The translations under genes and the position numbers were made by a program. This document shows positions 8,986 to 22,200 of a DNA stretch of 64,000 nt, piece by piece (within the stretch, counting starts at the first letter, position 1; each line of letters opens with the position of its first letter). The notes below the pieces were generated by a model. It saw nothing but the letters and a program-made list of their open reading frames with translations, did no database searches and was not told where the DNA came from. This DNA is from Persea americana (taxonomy: Eukaryota > Streptophyta > Magnoliopsida > Laurales > Lauraceae). The stretch is from positions 24,609,444 through 24,673,443 of the forward strand of contig CM056809.1 of assembly GCA_029852735.1 (NCBI GenBank), read 5' to 3'.

Positions 8986-11900
8986 ATGATGGAATCGAAG
9001 GCATTTGTGTCGTGGGATGAGGTTGTGATCTCGAACGAGAAGGCAAAACGAGAAGTTCATTACTATCTGAGGAGATCGGATGGTGGTTCTGATCTCGCCG
9101 TTGTTGGAAAGGAGAAGAGCCCAAGGCATATGGCGTATGTCGTACCAAACCTCTTTCTTCGCTCTCTGAGGCCTTCTTCATCCCTCAAATGGCGAACCAG
9201 AAGAGAAGTCATAGATTGGCTCTCTTCTCTGGTAACAGGTACTGGGACTTGCTCCTCACCCTTCTTGGCGTGTTTGGATGTTTGAATACCGTTTTTCCTG
9301 GAAAAAAGGTTGGGTCTTTCGGTGTGTCTGCTATTTTGCCCAAAATCCTCTTTTTTGTTCATTTTCTTAAGAAACGATTATTGGGGTTTCGCCATTTATG
9401 GCGTAATCTTGAAGGAACGTGGAGATGAGTGTTTGTTTTGTTTGATGTTGGTACGGAGATTTGCTTGTGGTTAAGTTTGGACGGGTTTTGGGACATTAGA
9501 TTAGGGTTTTTGCGGTGCTCCTGTTATTGTAAAGTAGGCATCTTTTTGGATGAATGTATGATTTTCAGCCCAAATCTATCATATTAGGGCTGGAGAAGGA
9601 GGAAAAACGTTATTTTGACACGGGACTGCTTCGGATATCTGTGTTTCTTCACATGTTACTTCACATGTTAAAAAGTGGGTTGCGTGCCTTTCCCAACTCA
9701 CACATCTTATATTTTGGGTATGGAAGGATATGATTATGAAAACCCTTCTAATACACGAGTTTTTGATTTAGTGAAGAAATGGCCGAGTTTTTTTTATCGT
9801 CTTTGATGTGATTTTTGTGTTTTATCCCACCTTGAAGATATATTTCTTTTGATAAACGTATTTGTTCCAAAACATTTGCACATATTTTGATTTAGAAAAC
9901 ATCTAAAGGAATCCTAAACTCTCCATTTGACTTGGTTTATTGGGCTGTTCTTAATAGCGGGAACCAGATCTGTTTTTTCTGTTTCTTTTCCATTTCTGTT
10001 TACATCTTTGGAGGAAGGTTAAATCTTCGAGTTTCGGGAATTCTTAAATACCTTTTTTTAATGCTTTCTCTCTTGTTACGATTCTTGGGGTTTAGCCTTT
10101 GTTCTTGTATTTTGTGGGAAAGGATAGGTGAGGGTTTGTTTTGCATGATGTTGGGATGAAGATTTGTATGTGGTTGCGAGTTTGGATGGGGTTGGTGAGA
10201 TTAGAACAGTGTTTAGGGTTTTTGGGGTACTTATGATGTTGAAAAGTAAGCATATTGTGGATGAAGGGATTATTTTCAGCTCAAATCTATACCTTTTTTT
10301 TTATTATTCAATTGTAATCTGAAATCGAAAATCAGATCTGGGGTTGGAGGAGGTGGAAAAAAGTTACCTTGATGGGATGGCTCCCAATTTCTGTTCTTCT
10401 CTAATCACTCAGCATAATGGATGCGGATTTCTGGGTTTCCCTTTCAAAGTGGTTACTAAATCACACATCTAATATTTTGGGTGGGGAAGGGAAAGGGTAA
10501 TGATCCCAAAACCCCTTTCATGGAAAGGGTTGTTGATTTAGGGAAGAAATGGCAGAAATCCGTTTAATATTGGTGTGATATCTCTATTTTAGCTACCTTG
10601 AAACCATCGCTTTTGATAAACATATCCATGTCAGAATATTAGCATGGATGTTGATGAAGAAAACATCTAAATGGGTCTTAAAATTTTCATTTGACTTGTT
10701 TTGTTGGCTTGTTCTTGTGTTATGCTGAACATTCTTCAGGATTGGTTTGTTTTACTTTTCTAACCTTCATTTGGTGGTAATATACTGATATTCTAATAGC
10801 GGATTAGAGGTCTCTGAAGTTTGTTGGCAATTTAATTATTTATTTTTACTATTTGTTACATTTTTACTTTACAATAAGTTTATTGATGTAATCTATTTTT
10901 TTGTCAGTTTTTACTATATTAGTGGTGGCAGGTTTTTTAATTTAATTAGGGGTCTTGATTTAACAGGACGTTTGTGTAACATTATTTTGTTGTAAAGCCA
11001 CATAATAGGAATTGCTTCTCTGTGTTCAATAACTTCCTCTGTTCGGAAAACCATTTCCTAGGGTCGGAATTCCTTTTCTGCAGATTATGAAAAACATAAG
11101 TTTGTGGAAACAGTTTCTGTGGATGTTGATGACCTCTGAAAACTGTATTAATCCTGTCTTTCCATATCAACCATAAAATTGCACATGGAATCATCCTCCA
11201 AAGAATCTCTCCACCCCAAAACAACATCAATGGCATTGGGCACCACGTGCAATATCAATGAGCACCACTTCCCGCAAGAAACCTACACCATAAAAAATGA
11301 GCAAAGTCGCAGAGCAAGAATAGATGATCCACTGTCTTCATCTCCTTCCCGCACAACAAGCACATATCTGAAATGGCTTCTGAGGACATGCCCCCGCCCC
11401 GTCCCCCTCCCCCTCCCCCCTCCTTGCTATTTTCGTAGAAACCTTCCTAGAAACTGCAAGCCAACAAAACACCTCAACTTTAGGAGGAGCTAAACCTCTC
11501 CAAAGCAACGAAGACGTGGTTCTAACACCAGGATCCCCTCCAATTCCCTAGACTTGGAATTGACTAGGCATTTAACCACATAAAATCTGCTACCTTCCAT
11601 TTTGCAGCCATCTGTGGCATGTTACCTACATTATGATAGTGACACAGCTGGATTGGTGGAAGGATCCATCCAAATGTAGGCACCTGCAGGCACACAAATG
11701 TTCAAGGGTTTCTAGCTAGAGAGGATGAATTTTATTGGTTTCAGTAGGATTGCACCCCGGTGGGGCGTGGTGTACATATAGATAGAGTGGGGTTTCAACG
11801 TCCCCGTTTTCCCTTTCATATCAAGGGGTTCTACCCAGAGAGAAGAATTTCGTTGATTTCAGTAGGATTGCTCCCTAGTGGGGCATGAAGTACATATATA

Positions 11901-14900
11901 AAGAGTGGGGTTTGAACATCCTCGCCTTCCCTTTCCTAATCTGATTGAAATTTCTAAATCTTCGCAACAAGAAAAGAAGCTGAATCTTCTAATTTTAAGG
12001 CAACTTAACTTATTAGGACTCCTACACTAAAAGAACCTTCCTGAAACAATCTCAAATGAAACTAAACTATAAAAACTCCTAATTGAATCAAAATTGTCAC
12101 AGTAAACGGCTGGACCTATTGGGCCTGCGGACCCAGTGGGGGCTTTGTTAACCGATTGGCTATGGGTTTGTTCTGCATCATATAGTGGATCTGGGATTTG
12201 AACAGCCAATGCAACATATAGTTCGGTCTGATAATTATTTATTTCTATAAGATTGTAAAAACTCACTATAAGTAAGTTGTGATTGACCTCTGATCTCTCA
12301 CAATGTTGAAAGAAACTATGGATCTTGACTTATCAGATTCAACCTGTGTTATTGGTTTCTGCAACTTGCGTTTCTAGTCCTTTCATTAGTCTGTTGTTTC
12401 ATAATGTATTTTTGTCCATTTAGTATGATGTTTACCTTGATCGCTTTCGTCTGTTTTCCACCCTTCATTACTGCCAGTGGAAGTTTTTAATAACCATGAT
12501 ATCTATGAGTCTCACTACCTTCCATACACAGATGTTTGGCTAATCTTTTTAGTCCTGGATTTGTATTTTGCTTATTCTGGTGGTTCTCTTGATTTTTCTG
12601 TGGTGTAAAAAATTTAATATTCTATTTTGTTCGTATAAGCTTTTAATATTCCATTGCTTCTTTTCTGTCAAGTGAAAATTATAGTTTTGAATTGTTATGC
12701 TGTTTTGTTTCTCAGATTCTCATTCTTCTAAGTTGGTTGATAGAATTTTGGACGATGGCGATACCTTTGCCGTGGGTGATCCAGCTTTCAAGGTAGGAAG
12801 GATGATTGAATGGTAGAATGTGGCATTGTCTATTTTGTTTAATTTGTTCTGTTTTAGCTGTCTAGTAAACTTAATGCGCATATTTATTGAATTTCTCTTT
12901 GTTAATGGCTGTTCAGGATTTCTCTTCAAGGCAATTGAAGCACCAATCTAAAGAATTTTCATGGATAGGTTCTTCATGGATGTGCCGGAAAAAGAGAAAG
13001 CATTATCAGTCTTTCTCCCGGAATGGCATTACAATATCTGTAAGTGCTGTCTTCCTTCCTGTTTGTAGATTATTTTTTAGTTTATGAATTTTGCTTGCAA
13101 TGCCTGTTTGAACTGTCATACCTGAGGCTTCTTAGCAAACCTCTTGCAACTGCAACATTTATATCCATACGTACTTTTATTGTCTAATTATATTTTTGTT
13201 TCTTATCAGATTTAGTTTTTTTTCCTCTGATGTCCTGGCAGGTTTTTGACTTTGTACATGTTATGGCAGAAGAGAATAAGAGACTTGTTGCTTACTTGGA
13301 AGATATGTATGAAGATTCTAGAGCCAACAATATGGTTGTGGTACGGTGGTTTCACAAACTTGATGAGGTTGGTATTGTTTTGCCTCCTAATTGTAATGAC
13401 AGAGAGATTTTCTTTTCTCTTTGTCTACAAGATCTCAACGTTGAATGCATAGATGGATTTGCAACTGTCCTCAGTGCCCATCATTTTGAGAAGTACCTGA
13501 ATGAGGCAACACATACTACCTGGGTACCCTATCTGTGCCACAGACAGTTTGATAATGATGACATCAAGCCTTTTGATGTCAGTAAAATTCAGGGTTACTG
13601 GAGACAGGAATTACTTGGATACATGTACACGTCTGAAAGGACAAATGAGTTGAAGTGTAGTTCAGCTGATGGTCTTTATTCAGAAAGAGACGGTCACGCA
13701 GATGTCATACGAAGCAGACTTAAGAGAAAGCATGTGATGAAAGATGTGGACAAAGACACTATTGGCAAAGAAACAACAATAATTGTTGGGAATAACGGTT
13801 CCAGTGCCGGCAGCAATGCTGAAGGACTTCCTTCTAGTAGTGTAGCTGGTGGGAGTGGTACCATCACAACTACTGGTTTGCCAAGGAAGTTGGTTATAAA
13901 GCGGAAGCCTCAGCAGTATTTGTCTGCAGGCTGTTCTGTTGAAGTGCTGTCTCAGGATAGTGGAATTAGGGGATGTTGGTTCCGGTGTTTGATTCTCAAA
14001 AGACATGGGGACAAGTTGAAGGTTCGCTACCAAGACGTTCGGGATGCAGATGAAACTGGTTATCTCGAGGTAAGAACTTATCATCATTTTTAAGGGCCTC
14101 TGTGCCTGCTTTGTATTGGAATGCTGTTATTTCACTGTAAAGATGCGTGCCCGCTTGCGTGTGTGCATGTGCATATTTTGGTGGGGGAATGCTAAAGTAA
14201 ATTGGCCTTACAGGCCTAGTCCTTAGACTTCTCCCATTAAAGGAGCATGCCTTTTGACTTCACTCTGTGATGTTTTGGGCAGTAGATGGGGCTTTACTGA
14301 AGTAATTTAATGTGGACATCTGGATGGGATGCTGGATTTCCAAGGATTTAATTTACTTGGTTTGTTGGTGGGTTGCCTCCCCTAATCCTTTCAGGGAGAT
14401 CATTTTAAATCCCTTTTGGATTGCCTCCCCTAATCCTTCAGTTTCAGCCCCTTTATGTTCTAGGCTTTGAAATTGAATTCCTAGCAGTTCAGTAAATCAA
14501 ACAAATGGGCCTTTTACCGGAAACTTTTTTAGGACATATTGTAAGTTTTTTGGATAACTGACTGTAGCTCATGTTCTTTTGCAGGAATGGATCCTAGCAT
14601 CCAGGGTTGTGGCATCTGATAAGCTGGGATTACGGATGTGTGGAAGGACAGCTATTCGTCCGCATCCACTACCCAAAGGTAGAGTCTCTAAGGTCTTTGA
14701 TGTTGGGACTGCTGTAGATGCATGGTGGCATGATGGCTGGTGGGAAGGGATTGTGGTTCGTCGGGAATCTGAAGATAAATTTCAAGTTTATTTCCCAGGT
14801 ATGACTGACAGAAAAGCAACATCAGACATTTTTAATTGTATTAATATTTTATTATGCATTGGACTTAAATCAGCTTCTCGTGAATGATATTCTTATCATC

Positions 14901-15678
14901 ACCAGAAAATCATACGATTTCCCTAATCTTTTTCTTATATAACACAAACAAGTGCTAATATCATAGAATAGGAGAGCAACTTTGTATGCATTTCCTTAAT
15001 GGAAACAATTTTAATAGATGTTGGGCTTACTTGTGCCTTCTATTTTTATTTTTTTGTGGTATCACTTGTCATTTTTTTTCTGGAAGCCTGCATGCATTAA
15101 TATTTCTGAATAAAAATATTTGTGCAGGAGACCAGCGGACTTCAGCATTTGGAAGTGGTGACTTGAGGCGTTCTTTGGATTGGGTGTGCAATAGATGGAA
15201 TCATATAAAAGATAGACCAGATGTTGTTAATTCAATATTGTCTGAGCAAGGGTTGAAATCTGCTGATGGAGCTATTCAGTCCCAAGTTGGGGCCTCCACA
15301 CAGGACAAGGTTGAATCCTTGGCTGATGAGTTCTTGTCCATTAGTATGATCAAGCCTTGTTCTGAGCCTTTGGTTGGGAGAACAACGAATCTTGAAGTGC
15401 CAGATCTTGCTCAAGATAATTCTCTTGCTAACTTGAAATGGAGTTCATCAAGGAAGAGAAGGCGTTCAAGAGAGAGATTGGTAAAGGGTGGTTTGGATTG
15501 TAAAAGGAGGTGTGATGGCAGCAGTAGCAGCAGTCAAGATGAGGATGAACCGTCTGCCTGTAACAGTTTCGTAATTCCGAAGTCCTTGAAAGTTGATCAT
15601 GAAAACTGCAAGTATGGAGGGAATCCCCTCTTTCCGGGAGCCTTACCTACCCTTTCAAGCTTGGTCATGTCCCAATGA
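8986..15678 (+). CDS. BAH and Agenet domain protein (chromatin reader)
   Basis: Six exons: 8986-9238, 12716-12792, 12917-13039, 13242-14069, 14585-14798, 15128-15678, giving 681 residues; all junctions are GT-AG and phases agree. A second ATG follows at once (8989). Residues ~117-265 form a BAH domain (VFDFVHVMAEENKRLVAYLE, then NMVVVRWFHKLDEVG). Residues ~377-500 hold paired Agenet (Tudor-like) repeats (CSVEVLSQD, WFRCLILKR, then VGTAVDAWWHDGWWEGIVV). A basic KRRRSRER cluster near the end is a likely nuclear signal. The architecture matches the plant family of Arabidopsis AT1G68580. BAH and Agenet modules bind histone tails, so a nuclear chromatin role is expected, but the target mark is not known to me. 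Intron 1 (3.5 kb) holds an antisense LINE fragment and a tandem repeat. Confidence 0.88.
10980..11640 (-). mobile_element. LINE fragment (RT zinc-binding region) in intron 1
   Basis: On the minus strand the translation shows PPKVEVFCWLAVSRK, then CLLCGKEMKTVDHLFLLC, then LWRMIPCAILWLIWKDR. This is the classic order of the zinc-binding region at the C-terminus of plant LINE reverse transcriptases. There is a stop after the zinc motif and frames shift, so it is dead. It lies antisense to the host gene; no poly-A tail or target duplication was found. Confidence 0.7.
11703..11935. repeat. Two tandem copies of a ~114-bp unit
   Basis: Copies at 11703-11817 and 11822-11935 share CAGTAGGATTG, GAGTGGGGTTT and a CCTTCCCTTTC-type end, with many point differences, so this is an old duplication within intron 1. 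Confidence 0.7.
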
Positions 15679-18600
15679 CCTGCAATGTCGTCCTCTCTTC
15701 TCAGAGTTTTCTTCTCAGAGTTTTTGTTTGCTGAAGCCTAGGAATGTTGAAGGTGAGGATTTTGTGACCATGGCATGATTCCCCCTCATGCAACTCACCT
15801 TCAATCTTGGTCTTGTCCCGATGTTCTTCAATGTTAGCGCCTTGTTGTCAAGTTTCTGAATGCTGAAGCCTCGGAATGTTTAGAGGTGGAAATTGTGAGT
15901 CCATGTCAAGATCCTCCTTTATGCATACCTTTGTTTGACCAATTGAGCTGGCTTCATCCTCCCTTGGCCTTGGCATAACCTGGTCTTGTCATGAAGGGAC
16001 GACTGTAACATTCTGTATTTATAAGTTCTAATGAAGCCTCAGGTGTTCAGATCTCCCTTTGGAAAGAGTGAGGTTGAGTTATGAAAGCTTATATTCTCAC
16101 CAAGTTTTGGTTGCAATTATATCATTGAGCAAACAATGCTGATTAAAATTTTGTAAAGTTTTTTTTTTTAGAAAATTTTCTATGTTCAACTGGATTAATT
16201 TAATGGCTCAGGTGCCCCTTGTGGGCCTGTTGATCTTCTTGTTTTTTAAGTGTCTTTTTTCTGTGGAAAGCGTTAGCATTAATGTTTTGGTGGCTTTATT
16301 AGCTCTCATCAATACTATATGGGTATGGTGCCTGGCTGCAGCGAGGGCTTGGATTTGGTCTTTGCATGGAAAAAATTACGAAGTACACGGTGCAGCTATG
16401 TTGCTCCTTGTTTAGCGGTTATCTAATTCTGTATGTCTCTGTGTGACTGTCACTAACATGAGATAATTGTGTTTTCTACAGATGAGAAACAAGAAATGAG
16501 AACAGCTTATTGCTAGCTTTGCTGCCTCCATTCTTAGAAAATTTGCTATTATTTTACGTGGTTAGAGGATGCTGTGATACGATGACAGCAGCTTAAAGAT
16601 AGCAGTCAGTGGGTTGAGCCAGCTCGACTAGTCTTGGTTGGGCTCGGGCTTGATCTTGATTTAGCTATTTGAACCAAGCCCAGCTGGTCGATATGCATGG
16701 ATCATGGTCCGAGGAAAACAACCTGATTATAAGACCAAGCTTGGCTCCTCAAAATTGACTCGAACTTGAGCTATAAATCAGTTAAGCTCAAGCTAGGCCA
16801 ATCTGGGCTGCTTTGCTACTGCCCCAACCCTCCTGTTAGTTGCGGATTTGGTAGTAGTTTTTGTTAGTTCTGAGTTCGTTCATAGATTGGTTAGGTTTGG
16901 CTTATGACACCCTGAATCCTGATCCTCTGCCGCCTCATTTTACGTATCATGATGCCAAAGGGCTGAAAATCCTCTTTTTGTACATTAGAAACAAAACTAT
17001 TTTTTGTTGAACGACCAATTTCCCTGTACAAAGCTGATCAGCCTGACCTGGAAATCTTATTTTAGGAGTGTTGTATTCACCTTCATATGAAAAAGTTCAA
17101 AAAGAGAAGTGGTTACATGAGGCCAAGCTTAACCATATCAAGTGAGCTCAGTCTAAACCCCTATATATTGAGCACACCTTTCAAAGATCTGAACCGTACA
17201 ATTAATGCCCCATCCTTTCGCCAGAGTAAATATTTACCATCAGATTTATTAAAGAAGATGAGCAAAGTATGTGTGTGAGAAAAGATAAAAGGGTCAAGAT
17301 GACTTAAAAGCCAATGTAAAATTTGTTGTTATCTTTATAGGCTGGCAACCAACATCTATGATCTATCTATATTATTATTCCATAATTCTGATTGAAGGCT
17401 GCATTAGATAGGATGGGATGGAAAGATATGCCTCTCTCTTTGTCAGTATGAAAAGAGAATAAGTTGAAGAATAATGCCAAACAGCAGTTTACTTTCTCCC
17501 TCAGCTTTTACAGAATGAGATTCCACATGACAAAGAACATGGCTGAAGGAAATCCAAATATATCTAATGATTCTTTCTTATTCTGAAATCCAATTCCTAC
17601 CTTTTTATATTTGCTTTTCGGGCCACACAATCCAACAAATATTGCGCAGTCAATCCATGTCGCAGAAGGCAAGTTCCTGACTCAAATTTGCCTTTCCATT
17701 TTCATTTTTCATGTTCATGCAAACAAATCCAACTGCTAAATCCTATGTACCAGCCATGGAAGCCACACTGAGTGCATTTCAAATAGCAAGCAGTTTGAAT
17801 GTTTTGCTAGCATAAATGATTTTGTTTTTAGCGATGCAGAATTCAAATTTAAATTGGTTGGATTTGTGTTTTCTTCTACGTTTTCTGCCCCAGATCATTA
17901 CAATAAACAATACTGATTTTGAGGTAGGAGAATCATTGAAAAAAAGAAGCAACTTATGTTTGAACCACCCTACATGTTGAGTGGAACAAAAACCATACAT
18001 TCTACTAAACCGTTCGAGATGATTGGTTTTAGATCCAGTCAGCTTTGACATCTCAAACTCAAATGGGTATTTACTGTTTCTTTTTAGACATTTTCAGTTT
18101 TGTTGCATGGTAATGAGGATCAGAATCGATTGCAATGGCTGTTACCGGAAAATAAGGAGAACCCTTATCAAGATGCAAGGTGAGGACTTTAGTGACTACA
18201 GTGAACAGATGTATTGGCTTTGTCTATAAATGAAATTATCTCTCTCTTTAGCCAAAAAGTGAAAAGAAAGAAATTATATAGAATTATTGATGGGTTTTCT
18301 ACTTCTTTTTTTAAGAACTTGAGAGCCATTTGATAGAGAAAAGGAACAGCAGAGTTTGTGTCTCTGGAGCATTTGATCCAGCAGAACTGGCAATAAAGCT
18401 TAGGAAGAAGATCAATCGCCAAGTTGAAATATTGGAAATACAAGAGCTCAGTAACATTGATCAGAAGCCGCTTCTTGCCTAGTCTCAATGAGATTACTCT
18501 TATGGTCTCACCAGCCCTAATTACTTAAGAAGTTGTATAGAAAAGATTTCATGTAAATTTTATAATTCTCATATGACAAATGCTAACCATGGAAGGGAAG

Positions 18601-19253
18601 GCAGCAGCACATCTGTATCACTATATGAAGAAGATTGCTGTTGTAACTTTAATGCTAGTAAAAGTATGACACATTTTCATCCCTCCTATGTCTTTTTAAC
18701 TTTCATAAATAACCACGTCCAGTAATTTTACAATCTCAATCAACCACCTTGATTGACTTCAAAAGTTGGTTCAGGAGCCGTCAGCAGAATTCAGCATATT
18801 TTAATGGCCTTTCAGAGTTAATAATTGTCGACTTCTTTTTGCTCTGCTTTCTTCAATTGCCAATAAATCCTCTGGAAAAGAAGTGCCACTGATCTTTTCA
18901 CCTTTGCCAGACAAATTTTTGTTCATATAAAAAATCAGTTGAATATTTTGACTATGAGTAATGACTAATGATGTTGCGCGTCACTAGATGGTTGGAAGAA
19001 AAACAGCATAAGCTGGGCCTCTCCAGACCCCCATGGCAACGAAAAAAAAAAAAAAAGTACATAATGTGTACTAGCAAGTACAAAAAGTGAAAAAAGAGAT
19101 TAAGCAGCACCCAGCCTTCTATCAATATCAAGGGAAGCTGTTGTATGTCTTTAGTTCTACTGCAAGGAAACAACAGATGACACACCTAGTGAAGTCTGCG
19201 TCTGCTGAACATGAAGCTGTATATTGATTCTAATTGGAAAATGATTGAATGAG
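15679..19253. other. Intergenic, convergent gene ends; no gene seen
   Basis: This 3.6-kb stretch separates the ends of two convergent genes. 15.68-16.0 kb is probably the 3' UTR of the BAH/Agenet gene. Around 16600-16812 is a GGGCTCGGGCTTG/GAGCT word-rich patch like the hAT-like elements elsewhere, without clear ends. Poly-A/T runs and short frames (17087-17278, 17779-18051, 18189-18488, 18952-19185) show no protein signature. Confidence 0.5.
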
Positions 19254-22200
19254 TCACCAGTCCAAGGTGATATGCTTTGATGTGTAAAGGTTGTCGATGT
19301 ACCGTATAATTGGATTGCAGGCAGCAATGTACCTTTCCATTTCCTTCTGTACTGTATCATCTGCAAACAAGAATGTAATTTCATAAGAAGAATTCACCCC
19401 GCAAAGGAGAGAAAATTACTGGCAACCATACTAGTGTGATGGTAAGGCATTCTCCCACCATGGGAGAGGTCACAGTATCCAATATGTAAGCACTGTCTGT
19501 TCCCTCTCTTTTTTCGTTTTTCCTTTTTGGGATCTACATGAGTGCAGTTATGTAACCCCAAAAAATAAAGCAGAGAAAACAATTTGATTATTACAGATGA
19601 GAAAAGAGATGGTAGAAATGCTTTCATCTTATGGCACCTTGGGATGATATGATCTTCCATTTAGTAGGGCCCACCATGATGGCCACATACAGGATCTTTA
19701 AAATGTGATCTAGGTTTGTCAAAACTCGGGTTGTGGAGATATTCACAATTTTACAACTCTATACTACCCTTCATTCATTTTTCATTGCAAACAAGACAGA
19801 AGCATTATTGTATGAGTGTAGTTGGGACAAGGCTTTGATGATGATGACGACATGAGTTTAGTTAGAAACGTCATACGAATTCACAAAATGGTTGACTAGG
19901 TAGATAGAATGGCTGATACTGTTAAACATGTTACAGACTACTATAACATTTTTAGTGTCGACAACTTTATATTGCAGAAGAGATGCAAGGCAGGTAGGAC
20001 TTTAGGAGGCAGGTTTCAATGAGACAATATGTTAAGTGCAGACATTTCACCTCTTGGAGCAGTCATTCATGAGGTTCTTTGTACTTGTTTTGTTATATCA
20101 GTGTAGAAGCATACTTCAGTTGCGATAGTAGGATGTTCATTTATTTAACCGAGAGTCAAAACTGAGAATTTAACCATTTTATCTCAATATTCACTATTTA
20201 CACTGCTAAGAAATTCTTGAAAGTAATAAATAGATTGCTCCTCTAAGATGAGCTGAGTAAACAGGAAAATGTCCTTTGTAGAAGGTATTGAAAACTTCAT
20301 TCTTCTCGAAGGGGTGGTATTGGAGGAGTTATCAGGGATTGGAAAGGTAATGTGTTAAGAAACTTCTCGGGGCCCGTGGATTCTCTAAGTGCTAATAAAG
20401 CAGAAGTTTATGCTCTTCTTATTGGTTGTCGTGAGCTATAAACTTTGGAAAGCATCAATGTTGCTATTGAAGGGGATTCTTACTCTGCTATTCAATAGGG
20501 TTATGGGGAAGCTCATGTTCTATGGAGATTGCTGGATTGGGTGTTGGAGGTGCAAGATATCTCTAGTCGATTGGGTGCTTCTTTTCACTAAGGCTAATGT
20601 CATGGTGGATGCTCTTGCAAAAGAGGGAGTTTTCCGTACTTCTTACCTTTTTTATGTTTAGTTGATTTTTTCTTTTGGATTGTTGGGGGTTTCTTCTTGT
20701 AGTCTTTTGTTCTTTCATTTTGGAGCAATAAAATTTACCGTTATAAAAAAAAAGGTATTGAAAGCTCACCAGTTTCATTTAGCTTTACAACAAGTTGTTC
20801 TCTTGTTGGAAGAGCATACATCCCAAAAAAGACTGCTTTCCTGATTGCCCACGTATGATATGGCGCACAAACTTGCGAATAAGCTGTTGAAGCCGCGTCT
20901 TTCAAAGAGCATCCACTGAAAGGGACACAGACGGAAACATGTAAGATGCATTGAGACTGCACACAGAATAGAAGATGATACCAATTAGATAGTTAATAAC
21001 AGTAGCGGACTGACTACCTTTTCATCCATTCAGATAAATGCACTTTGATTACTGAAGAGTGAAATGTCAAAGGATATTACTTGAATTATTGCTGCATAAA
21101 CTTGATACCCACTTTGAAAAAGAAGATTGTCAACTTTTTTTTTTTTTTTTGAAAGGTGCATCAGAATGTCTTCCTAGAACTATACTTCACATGTTTTAAA
21201 GTTTTTTTTTTCACTACAAATTAAGTGATCGTGACAGGGGTCCAAGATGAGATCTTCATTGCAATCAAGGTGGGTCACAAAAGGCTTAGCCCAACTCACT
21301 ACGAAGAAAAAAGTGGATATACAATTAACTCAAATTGCTCGTGCCACACTAGAGCAATCTTAAAACCAAAGCTTTGTGAACTAGTTTTGGCTAGCCCTTG
21401 TCAAGATCTGAATTATAGAAATAAGGATGTCAGACTTCTAGCCAGAGAACTAATCACCCAATGTTGGTTGTAATTTGCAAATTGATTGACAGACAAGGCT
21501 AAGATTCAACTTTATATTCAGCATCCAGACGTGCAAAGGATCTCATTCCAGCCTGTAACTTGCAGCAAAAAGGTGATATAAATGTAGCAAGTTGGTTCAT
21601 GGTTGCCGCAGATGACACAATAAACCACTTGAAGTGAAGTAACAATGGTTTCCTCACCCAGATCCCGAAAACATTTGCCAAGATTAATGATAGGATTGCT
21701 CCCTCTGCAAGATCTTCACCTCAGGTTGCAAGAACCTCTACAGGGGAACGCCAAAAGAGGAAAAAAATTCTCATCAAAACATTTTTTTTTCCAATGGTGT
21801 CTCCTTTAAGCAACATATGACTGGCTATATAGCCTTTTACAATGCCTTGGATAGAATTCCACCTAAACCTGTAACTGGGAAGATGAATAATAATTACTAA
21901 ATCCTAGCTTAATTAGCTTCACGAACAATACTACTATTGCAAAGTCATTGAGCTTTGAACTATAAAATCAAGGGTTAAGATCATTTTTACTGGTGCTATG
22001 TGTGGAACATCCCTAGACACATTAACCCACACCAAACTCTTCAAACTTCCATGATTGGCGCTCACAGGGAATGCTTAAGAAAACTAAGGTGATCCCATCT
22101 AAAATGCATAACTATTCAAGGCAGCCACGCTACTATTATTGTTTGGACTATGACTCTATAAGGCCCATTTGGGCCCACCTATGATGAAGCCTTTCTCTCT

